Shown here: piece after piece, positions 20,129 to 31,885 of the stretch | Numbering within the stretch: position 1 is the stretch's first letter | Layout of the letters: each line of letters begins with the position of its first letter | Assembly: GCF_040581485.1 (NCBI RefSeq) | Contig: NC_090131.1 | Coordinates: forward strand, 14,217,501-14,281,500 | DNA length: 64,000 nt | Direction of reading: 5' to 3' | Origin: Linepithema humile | Lineage: Eukaryota; Arthropoda; Insecta; Hymenoptera; Formicidae | Notes under the pieces: generated by a model | Seen by the model: the letters and a program-made list of their open reading frames with translations, nothing else | What the model was told of the DNA's origin: nothing | The model's database searches: none | Position numbers and translations under genes: made by a program

Positions 20129-23100
20129 ATAATTCTGACGCAAATAATCAGGTCTCAAAATTTATTCCGGATGCAACAATAATAGTGGCAAACCCGGAGG
20201 CAGCTACTTTTTTGCCAAAAATAATACTAACTTGTAAAAATTTACAAGGATATTGCAAATTTATGATTGATTCAGGTTCTGCCATAAATATGATTAAGTC
20301 TAAAATCTTAAGAAACACTCCCATAGATTTAGATGATAGATTAATTTTAAGAGGCATTACTAAGGTTCCTGTTGAAACACAGGGAGCCGTAATTTTTGCA
20401 GTAGCCGGTAAGATAACAAAGTTTCACGTAGTGCAGGATGAAGTACCCATCCCGAGCGATGGAATTCTTGGCTCTGAATTTTTAAAAAATAATAATGCTA
20501 TCCTAAATTACGATAAAGAAAGTTTGATTATTGGAAACATGTCAATTCCATTTTATAACGAAGAGAAAATAATAGTACCAGCCCGAACTGTGTTACCAGT
20601 CTCTTTTAATATCACTAATCCTGAAAGAACGGAAGGATACGTACCGCGTTGTAAACCCGTTAAAGGATTATATCTTGGTGAGGCACTTGTTACTAATTCA
20701 CAAGGCAAAGGGTATTTAAAAGTATATAACGTCACTGAGCGTGACTACACAATAATACTAAAGCCCATGCACTTGATAGATTACTATTCTACCAATTTAA
20801 TTGACTGTGTCAATTCTACTAACTCCACTGATTTCTCTGAATCCACTGAATTAAGTGACCTCACTAAGCCTACTAATTCCACTGCGCTTTGCTATTTCAA
20901 TAAATCAAACATTGAAGATACAATTCCAGCAATTGAACACCGTTATAATAAATTAAAAAATCTAACAAACTTGAGTCATTTAAATGAAGAAGAGAGGAGA
21001 CATGTAGAAACAACATTAGAAAAGAATATAGACTGCTTTTTCTTACCAGGAGATAAATTAAAATTTTCTAATATCACCAGTCATTCCATTCCTACCACTG
21101 ACGACATTCCTATTCATGTTAAACAATATAGATACCCGCCAGTCCATAAAGAAGAAATAGATAAACAAGTGAAAAAATTACTGAAAGATAACGTTATTCA
21201 ACCTTCCTCTTCCCCATATAATGCACCTCTTTGGATTGTGCCTAAGAAATCGATCGGAGAAAAAGAAAAAAAATGGAGAATGGTAATTGACTTTAGGAAG
21301 TTAAATGAAAAAACTATCGGGGATGCATACCCCCTTCCAAATATAGTAGAGATCTTGGATCAGTTAGGAAGTGCTAAATATTTTTCCATATTTGATCTAG
21401 CACAGGGCTTTCATCAAATTCCAATGAATCCGAATGACAGAGCTAAGACAGCGTTTTCCACCCCGTATGGGCATTACGAATATTTAAGAATGCCATTCGG
21501 TCTAAAAAACGCACCAGCCACGTTCCAAAGACTTATGGACAGTGTGCTGGTGGGTTTACAAGGAAACGAAGTATTTGTCTATCTAGACGATATTGTTGTG
21601 TATGCCAGATCCTTGGAGGAACATAGAATAAAAATTGAAAAATTAATGCAAAGACTAAAAGAAGCTAACTTACAGCTTCAACCCGAGAAATGCCAATTTT
21701 TGAGACACGAAGTTGTATATTTAGGCCATGTGATCAGTTCAATGGGGGTTAAACCAAATCCAGACAAAATTATAGCAGTAAAAAACTTTCCTATACCAAA
21801 AAATCAGAAAAATATAAAACGGTTCTTGGGCCTAGCTGGGTACTACCGTAGGTTTATTAAAGATTTCTCGAAACTTGCCAAACCTTTAACCGATTTATTA
21901 AAAAAAGATATACCTTTTACATGGACTCCCTTACAGGAAAAGGCTTTCACTATCTTACGAGACGAACTTTGTAAAGAACCTATTCTCCAATACCCAAATT
22001 TTAACAAATCTTTTATCCTCACAGTAGATGCTTGTGGATATGCTATTGGTGGTGTGTTAAGTCAAGGATCCATTGGAAAAGATCTGCCGATAACATACAC
22101 TTCCAGAATCTTAAACAGCGCGGAGAGGAATTACTCGACTATAGAAAAGGAGTGCCTTGCAATTGTCTATTGTGTAACCTACTTCAGGCACTATTTATAC
22201 GGACGGCATTTTACAATCCTAACGGACCACAAACCTTTGGTTTGGCTGCATTCCATAAAGGACCCAAGCTCTCGGCTATGGAAATGGAGGTTAAAACTAT
22301 CCGAGTATGAGTTTGAGATAAATTATAAAAAAGGGAAAACTAATACTGTCGCTGATGCTTTATCCAGAAACCCGCCAAATGCTATAATACTTCCTTTAAA
22401 TGAATCGCTTTCTTTTCATCAAACTGCTATACAATCTTCTAGGCCTCCTATAGCTTCTAAATACGATAATACTGCTCTATTACCAATTACTAACCAAACA
22501 TCCTCTTTAGCTTCTTTAGCTATAGAAAATCCAATGGAAAATGCCTTACCGATATATCCAATAACCATTAACGAACTCCCGTCGTTCCCTTCTGATCTTC
22601 CACACTCAGACATTGAAATGAACTCGGATGATGAGCAATCGACAAGTACGGAACCCGACTCCGTTGATGATGATGACGATGAACAACTTTTAAGGATAAG
22701 AGAGACTCGCGACTCTTTGTTAATGCAGAAAGATAATCATATCATTTTTGTAAATTTAGACGGTACACTTTTCGATAAGGGTTCTAAGGACTATCAAAAA
22801 GCAAATAAACTTCCGCAATATAGTAATCTATCTATCGGGAGAGCCCGCGTAACCGACATAGGTAACAAAATTTTAATAGCCCTCGCGGTCAAAGCAAATA
22901 AACACATCCAAATTGAACGTGACGAAATAATAAATTGCATGAGATCTTTAACTGACGTAATTCAAGAACTACAAATAACCTCTGTTAGTATAGCACAAAC
23001 AGACTTTTATGACAACATACCATGGGTTTTTGTGTATAGAAATTTAAAAAGATTTTTACTCGATCAGCCAATAACATTAACAATCTGCAAATCCTTGATA

Positions 23101-23823
23101 CGTTTTCCTGAGATAAACGAGAGGGAAAATTTAATATATGAGAAACATGCAACCAAAGTAGGAGGACATAAAGGCGTGAATAAAACTTATAATAGACTCC
23201 GTCAGAATTTTTATTGGCCTACAATGAAACAGGACATACAAACCTATATTCAAAATTGCCGAAACTGCCAAATCAAAAAATTAACCAGAGTTAAGACTAA
23301 ACAGCCCATGTTGATAACCGACACTCCGGGAGCCGCATTCGATAAGATTTCAATGGATATTATGGGCCCTTTGCCTACTACACAAAATAATAATTCATAC
23401 ATACTAACCATACAGAATCTTTTAACAAAATATTCAGTAGCCTCACCCTTGATGAGGGCAGATTCCATTTCAATAGCTGAAGCATTTGTAAAAAATTTTA
23501 TTTGCATCTATGGGGCCCCGCGAGCATTATTAACCGATCAAGCTCCTACCTTTTTTACTTCTTTAATGAAAGCAATCGCTTCACATTTCAAAATTAGACA
23601 GTGCCGTACCACCGCTTACCATCCTCAGTCGAATGGTTCGATCGAAAGATCACATCACGTGTTAACAGAATACTTAAAAATATATACTAACAATAATAAT
23701 GAATGGGACGAACATTTAATGACAGCTATGTTTGCTTATAACACCTCTGTGCATGAAGGAACTAACTATACACCATACGCTTTGGTCATATCCCTAGGGT
23801 ACCTTCCTCTACCACTATTTTAG
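20125..23823 (+). CDS. pol: Pol polyprotein: protease, RT, RNase H, integrase (frameshifted near the end)
   Basis: A 1232-residue frame. Aspartic protease is at MIDSGSA (about residue 47). Reverse transcriptase has FRKLNEKT, SIFDLAQGFHQIPM and the YLDD box (about 486-489). RNase H has TVDACGYAIGG (about 632), ERNYSTIEKECLAIVY and LTDHKPLVWL. Integrase follows with an HHCC zinc finger (HKGVNKTYN to CRNCQIKK, about 1015-1055) and a catalytic triad at MDIMGP, LTDQAP and SNGSIERS. Between RNase H and integrase (about 865-1000) is an extra segment, HIIFVNLDGTLF to LTICKSL, resembling a macro-type fold. A frameshift near 23785-23800 truncates the integrase C-terminus; its remaining part is in another frame at 23832-24167. 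The order RT-RNH-INT places it in Ty3/Gypsy. Confidence 0.95.
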   Translation: MNNSDANNQVSKFIPDATIIVANPEAATFLPKIILTCKNLQGYCKFMIDSGSAINMIKSKILRNTPIDLDDRLILRGITKVPVETQGAVIFAVAGKITKFHVVQDEVPIPSDGILGSEFLKNNNAILNYDKESLIIGNMSIPFYNEEKIIVPARTVLPVSFNITNPERTEGYVPRCKPVKGLYLGEALVTNSQGKGYLKVYNVTERDYTIILKPMHLIDYYSTNLIDCVNSTNSTDFSESTELSDLTKPTNSTALCYFNKSNIEDTIPAIEHRYNKLKNLTNLSHLNEEERRHVETTLEKNIDCFFLPGDKLKFSNITSHSIPTTDDIPIHVKQYRYPPVHKEEIDKQVKKLLKDNVIQPSSSPYNAPLWIVPKKSIGEKEKKWRMVIDFRKLNEKTIGDAYPLPNIVEILDQLGSAKYFSIFDLAQGFHQIPMNPNDRAKTAFSTPYGHYEYLRMPFGLKNAPATFQRLMDSVLVGLQGNEVFVYLDDIVVYARSLEEHRIKIEKLMQRLKEANLQLQPEKCQFLRHEVVYLGHVISSMGVKPNPDKIIAVKNFPIPKNQKNIKRFLGLAGYYRRFIKDFSKLAKPLTDLLKKDIPFTWTPLQEKAFTILRDELCKEPILQYPNFNKSFILTVDACGYAIGGVLSQGSIGKDLPITYTSRILNSAERNYSTIEKECLAIVYCVTYFRHYLYGRHFTILTDHKPLVWLHSIKDPSSRLWKWRLKLSEYEFEINYKKGKTNTVADALSRNPPNAIILPLNESLSFHQTAIQSSRPPIASKYDNTALLPITNQTSSLASLAIENPMENALPIYPITINELPSFPSDLPHSDIEMNSDDEQSTSTEPDSVDDDDDEQLLRIRETRDSLLMQKDNHIIFVNLDGTLFDKGSKDYQKANKLPQYSNLSIGRARVTDIGNKILIALAVKANKHIQIERDEIINCMRSLTDVIQELQITSVSIAQTDFYDNIPWVFVYRNLKRFLLDQPITLTICKSLIRFPEINERENLIYEKHATKVGGHKGVNKTYNRLRQNFYWPTMKQDIQTYIQNCRNCQIKKLTRVKTKQPMLITDTPGAAFDKISMDIMGPLPTTQNNNSYILTIQNLLTKYSVASPLMRADSISIAEAFVKNFICIYGAPRALLTDQAPTFFTSLMKAIASHFKIRQCRTTAYHPQSNGSIERSHHVLTEYLKIYTNNNNEWDEHLMTAMFAYNTSVHEGTNYTPYALVISLGYLPLPLF

Positions 23824-23831
23824 AAGAATAT

Positions 23832-24167
23832 ATGGAATTACCTTATCAAGATTACTTGACCAATCTTTTTAATACTTTAAAATCATCTCAAGAAATAGCC
23901 AGAGGAAATCTAATAAAATCAAAAGAAAAAAGTAAAAAATATTACGATCAAAAAGTAAATGTCCAAAAATTCAAGATTAATGATAAGGTTTATTTATTAA
24001 AAGAACCCATGAAGGGCAAATTTTCTGATCAATATTCGGGACCCTACGAGATCATTGAAATGTTACCTATAAACAATGCAAGAATTAACTTTAAAGGAAA
24101 ACATCGCGTGGTACATGTTAATAAACTAAAGTTATCCAAATCTGCGCATACAATTGAACCGGGATGA
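23832..24167 (+). pseudogene. integrase C-terminal part, out of frame with pol
   Basis: A 111-residue segment that belongs to the end of integrase. It has the basic stretch KSKEKSKKYYDQKVNVQKF and the small-barrel motif NDKVYLLKEPMKGKF, then GPYEIIE and HRVVHVNKLKL, typical of Gypsy integrase C-terminal domains. The ATG at 23832 is incidental. A small deletion upstream, probably within a short direct repeat, put it out of frame with pol, so it is read only in a broken product. Confidence 0.88.
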
Positions 24168-24337
24168 AGGAAAGTGATAATTAATCATGACTTAAGTTGT
24201 AAACACAGCCCAGATTCCCGGATCTACGTATAATAAGAATATAGAAACGCGTTATAATATCATTAGTTAACCATTTAAAATCATTAATTATTAATTGTTA
24301 CCAATTCATTGTATTAATTAAAATATTTTACTCACAG

Positions 24338-26341
24338 GCAAGTTTCGCCATCCTACTGACTTCAACCTTGCTCTCTGGTACGAATGCCATTATTGCATAC
24401 GATTGCGGAGGAACCTACCTCAACGTAACCACAATTTCTTTACTAAGATCAGGTGAATGCGATTTGAATATAGACACACCGATAACTACGACTTCATATA
24501 TACAATTACTACAATTAGCCAGCTACACACACACCGAAGTTATACAATGTAAAGTTGAGATCATGCGAACCATATACCACTGCGGCATGCACTCTCATAT
24601 TGCGGCTGTGCATAATGGATACGCCAGTTACTTACAAGAAACATCACGCAGTAGATGCGTTCAAATGCATAGGGAAGGGCTTCTCAGGATAGGAGAATCA
24701 GACATTATAGACGGATTAAAACCTAATAATACTTACTATCGTAGTGTCACTATCGCAGGAAAGATAAAAGTAGACGGAACTTGTAAGGGCGTTCAATACT
24801 CAGACTATTACGGTACCTGGGATGATGTAATAGTTCAAGCCACAGTAAAAATATTGTTAAAAACCGCTTATGTATCAGTAAAACTAAACGCAGGAAAAAT
24901 AATACTAAAATCTGGCACAATTTGCGATTTGAGCGAAGAAACCTGTGTAGACTCGGATGATGGATATACGTTTTGGCAAAGCATACCAATAACAGCTTGC
25001 GGGTTTGAAGCATATGATGTTTTATTTGAAGGGACTGCTACCAAGTTTCAAGGGTTGTTAGGCGCACAACACACTATTATATTCACTTTAGAGACACAAG
25101 ACACGACTTTTGCTCTTACACAAACACGTAAACATACTACTTGCGGATACACATTACTTGGAACAGAACATCCCAAACTGTTCATCTTCGAGACTGAGAA
25201 AGGAAACATCTTTAAGACAATGTCAAAGACTGCCGTAACAAATTTGGACATGTTCACCTATGTAAACTCAAAATTTGTGTATGTGGAGAGGCATATCAGA
25301 AATCAGATAACCTCTCTTTACCAGGACATAATATTGCAAAAATGTGAACTGGAGAAACAGGTAATTCAAAATACCTTATCTTTAGCAACAATATTACCTG
25401 ATGAGTTTGCATTCAGGCTTATGAAGATGCCTGGCTATATGGCAGTCACAGCTGGAGAGGCGATCCATGTAATTAAATGTATACCTATTGAAGTAACTGT
25501 CCGAAAATCAAACACTTGTCATACAGAACTACCGATCACTTTTAAAAACACCTCATTATACATGACTCCAAAATCACGAATCATTACTAAACATCATACA
25601 CTTAGAGACTGCAACTCCCTTCTTCCAATACTTTACAATATTGACGAAAACTGGATACAGCTAAACCCAACACCTGCTATGACAACACCGCCACAAGAAA
25701 TTAAACCATTAACAAAACTCTCTTGGAAATACTTGGCACCCAAATATTTGGCTACTAGCGGTATTTATTCTCAACAAGACTTAGAAGAATTAAGAGATCA
25801 TATTATGTTCCCCGCTGAAAAAAGCGCTGTTTTACATACCATCGCTCGAGGCTTTACAGGACAATCAATCCCTTCCGATACCGTTTCTTTACAAAATTTG
25901 TTAGATGAAAATTCCTTGAATAAAATTTACAATAATACTTTGTCAAAAATATGAAACGGATTTACTACTTTTGGCGCTGCAACGGCCGGAATATTTGGAA
26001 TATTTATAATAATCAGGTTAATCAAAATAATATTCGATACTCTAATTCATGGTTATGCACTACATGCAGCATACGGATGTAGTCTGCATTTACTAGCAGC
26101 TATTTGGAGCTCTTTCACACACTTGTTATTATATCTCGCTAACAAAAAACAGAACCAATCAGAACCAAAGCAAGAAACACATGTAAACGAGAGCGCTGCG
26201 AATGAAACCACACACAATACGCCAACGATAATAAATGCACAACCAACAGAAACACACGCACAACTTACACAAGCCGTACCCATAGTCTATTCGTTTCGAG
26301 ATTTACGGGCTAAATTAGATGGAAGTGAACAAATCCCTTAG
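24338..26341 (+). pseudogene. env: Env-like glycoprotein, spliced, interrupted by an in-frame stop
   Basis: A consensus acceptor (TTTTACTCACAG) ends at 24337 and the frame opens directly after it without an ATG, so env is expected from a spliced RNA with its start in an upstream exon. The frame begins with a hydrophobic signal-like stretch (FAILLTSTLLSGTNA). A Cys-rich ectodomain follows with AYDCGGTYLN, CGMHSHIA, YSDYYGTWDDV and several N-glycosylation sites. An in-frame TGA at 25952-25954 separates the ectodomain from a downstream part with a membrane segment (GIFGIFIIIRLIKIIF) and a polar cytoplasmic tail ending at 26341. The cysteine and motif pattern recalls the glycoproteins of arthropod mononega-like (chuvirus-type) viruses rather than the baculovirus-F-like env of classic errantiviruses. 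That assignment is from memory of the family pattern and is not certain. Confidence 0.82.
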
Positions 26342-26378
26342 TAAAGTACTATCGGTATTTGTTACTTAAGGGGGGTGG

Positions 26379-27139
26379 TGTGATGTCCCGACAATGGTAA
26401 AATTCAAAAAACAGAACATTATTAAAGAGATCTGTACAAGTCCATCTAAAATTCATCCAAAGAGCAAGATTGAAGTTATGATTAGTGTTAACTGTATTAT
26501 TAGTTATAAAAATATTAATTATACTATAGCTATAAGAATACTGCATAATTGAACAATGCATTGAACAAATAAGTGAAGAGATAAGAATAAAATAAGCAAA
26601 GGTTACCAGACACCCATCTTATCCGTCGGCTATCTTCTATAAACGAAAACGAGCTGCATATCAACTTCCAGCCAAACGATATTCCAACGTATCAAGAAGC
26701 CAATGTGACGATTAAAAATCTATGCGATACTCTCGAGGGCCTACTCCCCACCACAAGAGGACCAACGTACATCATCGCTCGTGAGACAGTTCTCTTCCAG
26801 CAGACTCACTGTTAGGTCATATTAAGTTCTACATACTATTTTTCTCTGCATTGTTCAGTTGAAAACACTGAGTTATTTGGTTTATATTTAGCAGTGTAAT
26901 ATCTGCATTATTAAGACGTATCTATAAGGCTTTGTTCCTAATTAAAATTAGGTAAGCTAATTTAATCTATTTTATTTAATTTTATTCATATCCTTTTCAT
27001 ACGATAGATTGTTACCTCCTGTATCCCTAGTAAACCCGGTGAATGCAGGGTGACTAAAAAATAAGGAGACATTTCATATTTCGCGCTAATAGTCGATATT
27101 ACAGAATTCTCTACACACGTCTAGTGACCAGACGTAACA
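26379..27139 (+). repeat. 3' LTR
   Basis: Preceded by a purine-rich tract (AAGGGGGGTGGTG, 26366-26378) that would prime plus-strand synthesis. Sequence equals the 5' LTR by eye. Confidence 0.95.
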
Positions 27140-27175
27140 CAAGCATTATTGCGCACATTTAAAAATTAAAAATTT

Positions 27176-27752
27176 ATCTAGCACAAAAATAATTATATTT
27201 GTAAAAAAAAATTAAATACAAAAACAAAAATTAACTCAATAAAAAATTACTGCTTAAAAAAAAAAAATAAAAACAAAAATTAACTCAATAAAAAATTACT
27301 GCTTAAAAAAAATAAAAATATAAAATAAATAATAAAAAACCTACAAAAAATTAATATAATAAAACAAAAAATCAAGAACTAGAAAAAAATAAAGACAAGA
27401 AAAAATGAAATAATTATTACATTATAAAACAATATAACAATAGAGAAAAAAAAATGCTTTTAAAAGTGTAAAATAATATTTTTTAAAGTCTTAAAAAATT
27501 ATTTTTATTAATAAAAAAAACCTACAAAAAATTAATATAATAAAACAAAAAAAATCAAGAACAAGAAAAAAATAAAGACAAGAAAAAATGAAATAATTAC
27601 ATTATTATAAAACAATATAACAATAGAGAAAAAAATGCTTTTAAAAGTGTAAAATAATATTTTTTAAAGTCTTAAAAAGTTATTCTTATTAATAATAAAA
27701 AGTTTGAAATAATACAATTAACTATATAAATTGTTAAAGAATTGGATAAGAT

Positions 27753-27802
<50 letters not shown>
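27176..27802. repeat. AT-rich region with a direct duplication and (TA)n
   Basis: About 27320-27490 and 27510-27690 are near-identical direct repeats (AAAACCTACAAAAAATTAAT start). A (TA)n tract lies at 27760-27800. No gene seen. Confidence 0.7.
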
Positions 27803-27806
<4 letters not shown>

Positions 27807-28121
27807 TTTCATAGAAATACACATACACACACGCACGCGCGCGCGCAGATAAATGCACACACGCTCGCACGCACACACACATTCAGCGTGACGTCTCCCG
27901 ACTGCTCTTGCAAAAAGTTTGCAATTAATTAAATAAATAATAATAATAATTTATTACTATTTAATTCTAAAACCTTAACCCTTCTTGCAAATCATAGCGT
28001 GAAATATGTGTTGAGAATAATCCTTTATTATTATTATTATTATTATAAATTATATAATGCTAAATATGTAATGAGAAAGAATAAATTTGAAAAAATGTAT
28101 TTGTTTCTTATTATACTTTAC

Positions 28122-28189
<68 letters not shown>

Positions 28190-28508
28190 GTAAAGTATAA
28201 TAAGAAACAAATACATTTTTTCAAATTTATTCTTTCTCATTACATATTTAGCATTATATAATTTATAATAATAATAATAATAATAAAGGATTATTCTCAA
28301 CACATATTTCACGCTATGATTTGCAAGAAGGGTTAAGGTTTTAAAATTAAATAGTAATAAATTATTATTATTATTTATTTAATTAATTGCAAACTTTTTG
28401 CAAGAGCAGTCGGGAGACGTCACGCTGAATGTGTGTGTGCGTGCGAGCGTGTGTGCATTTATCTGCGCGCGCGCGTGCGTGTGTGTATGTGTATTTCTAT
28501 GAAATTTA
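27803..28508. repeat. 705-bp palindrome centred on (TA)n
   Basis: Left arm 27803-28125 and right arm 28190-28508 are reverse complements, with a (TA)n tract between. The arms contain CACGCACGCGCGCGCGCAG, GCGTGACGTCTCCCGACTGC and CTTTTTGCAAGAGCAG. No coding capacity. It could extrude as a cruciform and could be a foldback element of unknown class. Confidence 0.85.
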
Positions 28509-28745
28509 GCGTGACGTCTCCCGACTGCTCTTGCAAAAAGTTTGCAATTAATTAAATAAATAATAATAATAATTTATTACTATTTAATTCTAAAACCTTA
28601 ACCTTTCTTGCAAATCATAGCGTGAAATATGTGTTGAGAATAATCCTTTATTATTATTATTATTATTATAAATTATATAATGCTAAATATGTAATGAGAA
28701 AGAATAAATTTGAAAAAATGTATTTGTTTCTTATTATACTTTACT
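28508..28745 (+). repeat. third copy of the palindrome arm, direct orientation
   Basis: GCGTGACGTCTCCCGACTGC and the next 220 bp repeat the left arm again directly after the palindrome, followed by another (TA)n run at 28752-28805. Confidence 0.85.
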
Positions 28746-28749
28746 TAAT

Positions 28750-28805
<56 letters not shown>

Positions 28806-28844
28806 TATTATTAATTATTTATATTACTGTATATAATGGAAAGT

Positions 28845-29248
28845 AAACATTTATTAATTAAATTTATGTAATTTATTTCATACATAATTTATTTCATACA
28901 TTATTTCAATACATATGCAAAAAAATAAATTATTTTAATACATAATTTCATACATTATTTCAATACATATGCAAAAAAAAATAAATTATTTTAATACATA
29001 AATGCAAAATAAAATATAATTCAATACAAAATCTCATCTTTAATTATTAAACAAACAACATAATAAAAATAAAGTATATTAAATTAGAGCTCCAGTTTTT
29101 TTTTCAATACATATGCAAAAAAATAAATTATTTTAATACATAAATGCAAAATAAAATATAATTCAATACAAAATCTCATCTTTAATTAAACAAACAACAT
29201 AATAAAAATAAAGTATATTAAATTAGAGCTCCAGTTTTTTATTAATAT
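28845..29248. repeat. direct duplication in AT-rich DNA
   Basis: Two adjacent copies of a segment of about 140 bp containing CATATGCAAAAAAATAAATT, AATACAAAATCTCATC and AGAGCTCCAG. No gene seen. Confidence 0.7.
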
Positions 29249-29702
29249 ACTTTAGAGCTTCAGTATTACGCGTTTTTTTTTTCTATTTTAATGTGTATTA
29301 GCCTTTCGTTAAATAAATAAAAAACAAACATTGTAATATTTTCCAAAAATCATTAAAAACATAAAAATCTGTTCTTCAAACAAACAAACAAAAACTGATT
29401 GACGAAATCAATTGATGAAATTGTCTTGACGAATGGTCTCATCTTCAGTGAGTTGGAACTCTGAAACAAAAAAAATATACACTTAAATGTTATACAGCTA
29501 TTACACTCCAAAATTATATACAATGTTTGATTATTATATATATATTTAATAATCAAACATCGTATATAATTTTGGAGTGTAATAGCTGTATAACATTTAA
29601 GTGTATATTTTTTTTTTTTTGTTTCAGAGTTCCAACTCACTGAAGATGAGACCATTCGTCTTATTAAAATAGAAAAAAACGCGTAATACTGAAGCTCTAA
29701 AG
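29249..29702. repeat. inverted repeat adjoining the hAT foldback
   Basis: CTTTAGAGCTTCAGTATTAC at 29249 pairs with its complement ending at 29702. A second inner palindrome has arms at about 29425-29545 and 29548-29665 (GACGAATGGTCTCATCTTC). The hAT foldback inserted at the outer edge of this structure. Confidence 0.8.
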
Positions 29703-30423
29703 CAGTGCTCGGAATTAGTCTGAACATTTCAGCCGATTTCCGTGGTATACGCCTCCTTTCCTCTCCTTACCGCGCGCGCCGCAGCCGCTAGGGCCAGCGC
29801 CGCCGAGCGTTAGGAGCGACACTATCTGATTATGAGTGGGTTCTTCTCCCTATTTATTAAAATTTAAAAAAATGTATTAAAATTTATTAAAAATAAATTT
29901 TTTATTTTTAAATTTATTAAGTGGAAATATTTCAATAGATTTCCACGTCACCCATGAGATACTAATGCTGACGCGTTTTTTTTTAAGTGGTTTCCCCCGT
30001 AGACCTATTCCACTAAAGATAAAAATAAATTCTTAATTTAAAAAAATATATATATAAAAGAGATTTTTTAAATTAGATTTTCTTGGCCTTTTATGAGAAT
30101 GAACAATTGATGCAATAATGTAGATAGAAACCACTTTTTGAAAAACGTGTCAGTATTAGTACCTCATGGGTGACGTAGAAATCTATTGAAATATTTCCAC
30201 TTAATAAATTTAAAAAAAAAATTTATTTTTAATAAATTTTAATAAATTTTTTTAAATTTTAATAAATAGAGAGAAGAACCTACTCATAGAACCTAATCAG
30301 ATAGTGCCGCTCCTAACGCTCGGCGGCGCTGGCCCTAGCGGCTGCGGCGCGCGCGGTAAGGAGAGGAAAAAAGGCGTATACCACGGAAATCGGCTGAAAT
30401 GTTCAGACTAATTCCGAGCACTG
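29703..30423. mobile_element. hAT-like foldback element, complete 721-bp copy
   Basis: The 8-bp CTCTAAAG is duplicated on both sides (29695-29702, 30424-30431). Termini are CAGTGCTCGGAATTAG and its complement, and the arms are complementary for about 300 bp with a GC-rich block TCTCCTTACCGCGCGCG inside each. The 8-bp duplication and CAG-type end place it with hAT elements. No transposase is encoded. Relatives lie at 1-164, 7090-7422 and 9957-10050. Confidence 0.9.
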
Positions 30424-31885
30424 CTCTAAAGTATATTATATATATATAGTTATTTGCTTAAAACATTTACGAGATGTTTTAAAACTCTTTCTTTTCGTTG
30501 CTGTACCCACTTTCCAGCACGTGTGCCACGTACACCTGCAACATGTCATATTTAATTATAAGAGAAATATATTTAAAGAAAAGAAAAACAAAAAACGCAT
30601 AATTATTATATTTACTAACTGTATCTTCTGGTGTGTTGCTTTTCCGGATATCGATGAAATTCATCATAAAATGTACGTCTCGATCGCAGGTCATCAGAAG
30701 CATGATTTCGTAGTCGTCGATTGTTAGACATATAGTCTCGCGATCGCCGTTCACGAGAAGAATGGTCTCGCGATCGTTGTTCACGAGAAGAGTGCTCTTG
30801 CGATCGCCGTTCACAAGACGAGTGGTTTCGCGATTGTCGATTGCAGGAAGAATAGTTTTGTGATTTTCAGGAAATGCGGTTTTTTGATCGCCGGTCGCCA
30901 GAGAAACCATCTCGGTTGCTGGAAGAGCTATCTTGCAATTGTCGGTTACGAGAATAACGATCTCGCGATCGCCGATAGCGGGATGAGTTGTATTGCTGAT
31001 ACGAAGCGCGACCTCGCGATCGCTGATCACTAGGAGAGCGATTTTGTGATCGCCGGTTGCTGGAACAGCTATGTCGTGAGCCTCGGTCGTTGGAAGAGTT
31101 ATCTCGTGATTGTCTATCACGAGAATAGCGATCTCGCAATCGCCGATAATAAGATGAATCGTATCGTTGACACGAAGTGCGATCTGGCGATCGCCGATTA
31201 TAGGATGAGCGATTTTGCAATCGTCGGTCGTCAGAAGAACCTCGCAATCGGGGATCTTTATAATTTTGCGATCGACTCTTTTCAAGTATGTCTTTTTGAT
31301 TTTTTACTAATTGTTGATGTTTATAACGATGATTGACAATAAGATGTCTGGATTCATCATTGCTCAATTCTTGATTCATTATATGAATTGGATTTATCAT
31401 TAAATTATGGTCACGATTATTTGTTGTTGACGATTGTATTTCGTATGAGACGCGATCTGACAACTGATCCGATCGATTTAAGAGTGGGTTGTTTATTGTT
31501 TTTTGTGTTTGATAATATTGTCCTAGGACAATCTCTTCTGATCTGAAAGTAGATAATAATGTATCAATAAATGAATAAAATAAATAAATATATATATATA
31601 TATATAATGTATTAAAATATCTATATTATATTATTATATATTAATATATATTAATAAATATTTATTAAATATTTATTATTGATTAATAGAAGATGCAGTA
31701 TAGAATTGCACGAATCTTTTTGGTTATTAATAGTTATGGTTATTTTAATAATTAATAGTATTAGTAATTAGTTAACAGTTAATATTATTACTTACTCTGT
31801 TTCTTTCCTTGCTTTATTTTGTTGTGATTCTTTTTCAGGTTCTTTATTTTGTTGTGACTCTTTCTCAGGTTCTTTATTCTTTGAT

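Larger units (their letters stand above)
18006..27139 (+). mobile_element. Ty3/Gypsy-type endogenous retrovirus with gag, pol and env
   Basis: Two 761-bp LTRs bound the element, with a 4-bp CAAG target duplication (18002-18005, 27140-27143). Gene order is gag, pol (protease, RT, RNase H, integrase), env, as in insect errantivirus-like elements. The LTRs look identical over their full length, which implies a recent insertion. The coding region nevertheless has a frameshift in the integrase tail and an in-frame stop in env, so this copy is not autonomous as it stands. Confidence 0.96.

Noticed and set aside
30479..31285. A 268-residue frame with IGDRQIA/VNGDRET repeats
   Set aside because: It is an alternative frame of the RS-coding tandem repeat; the RS frame joins upstream exons in phase and this one does not.
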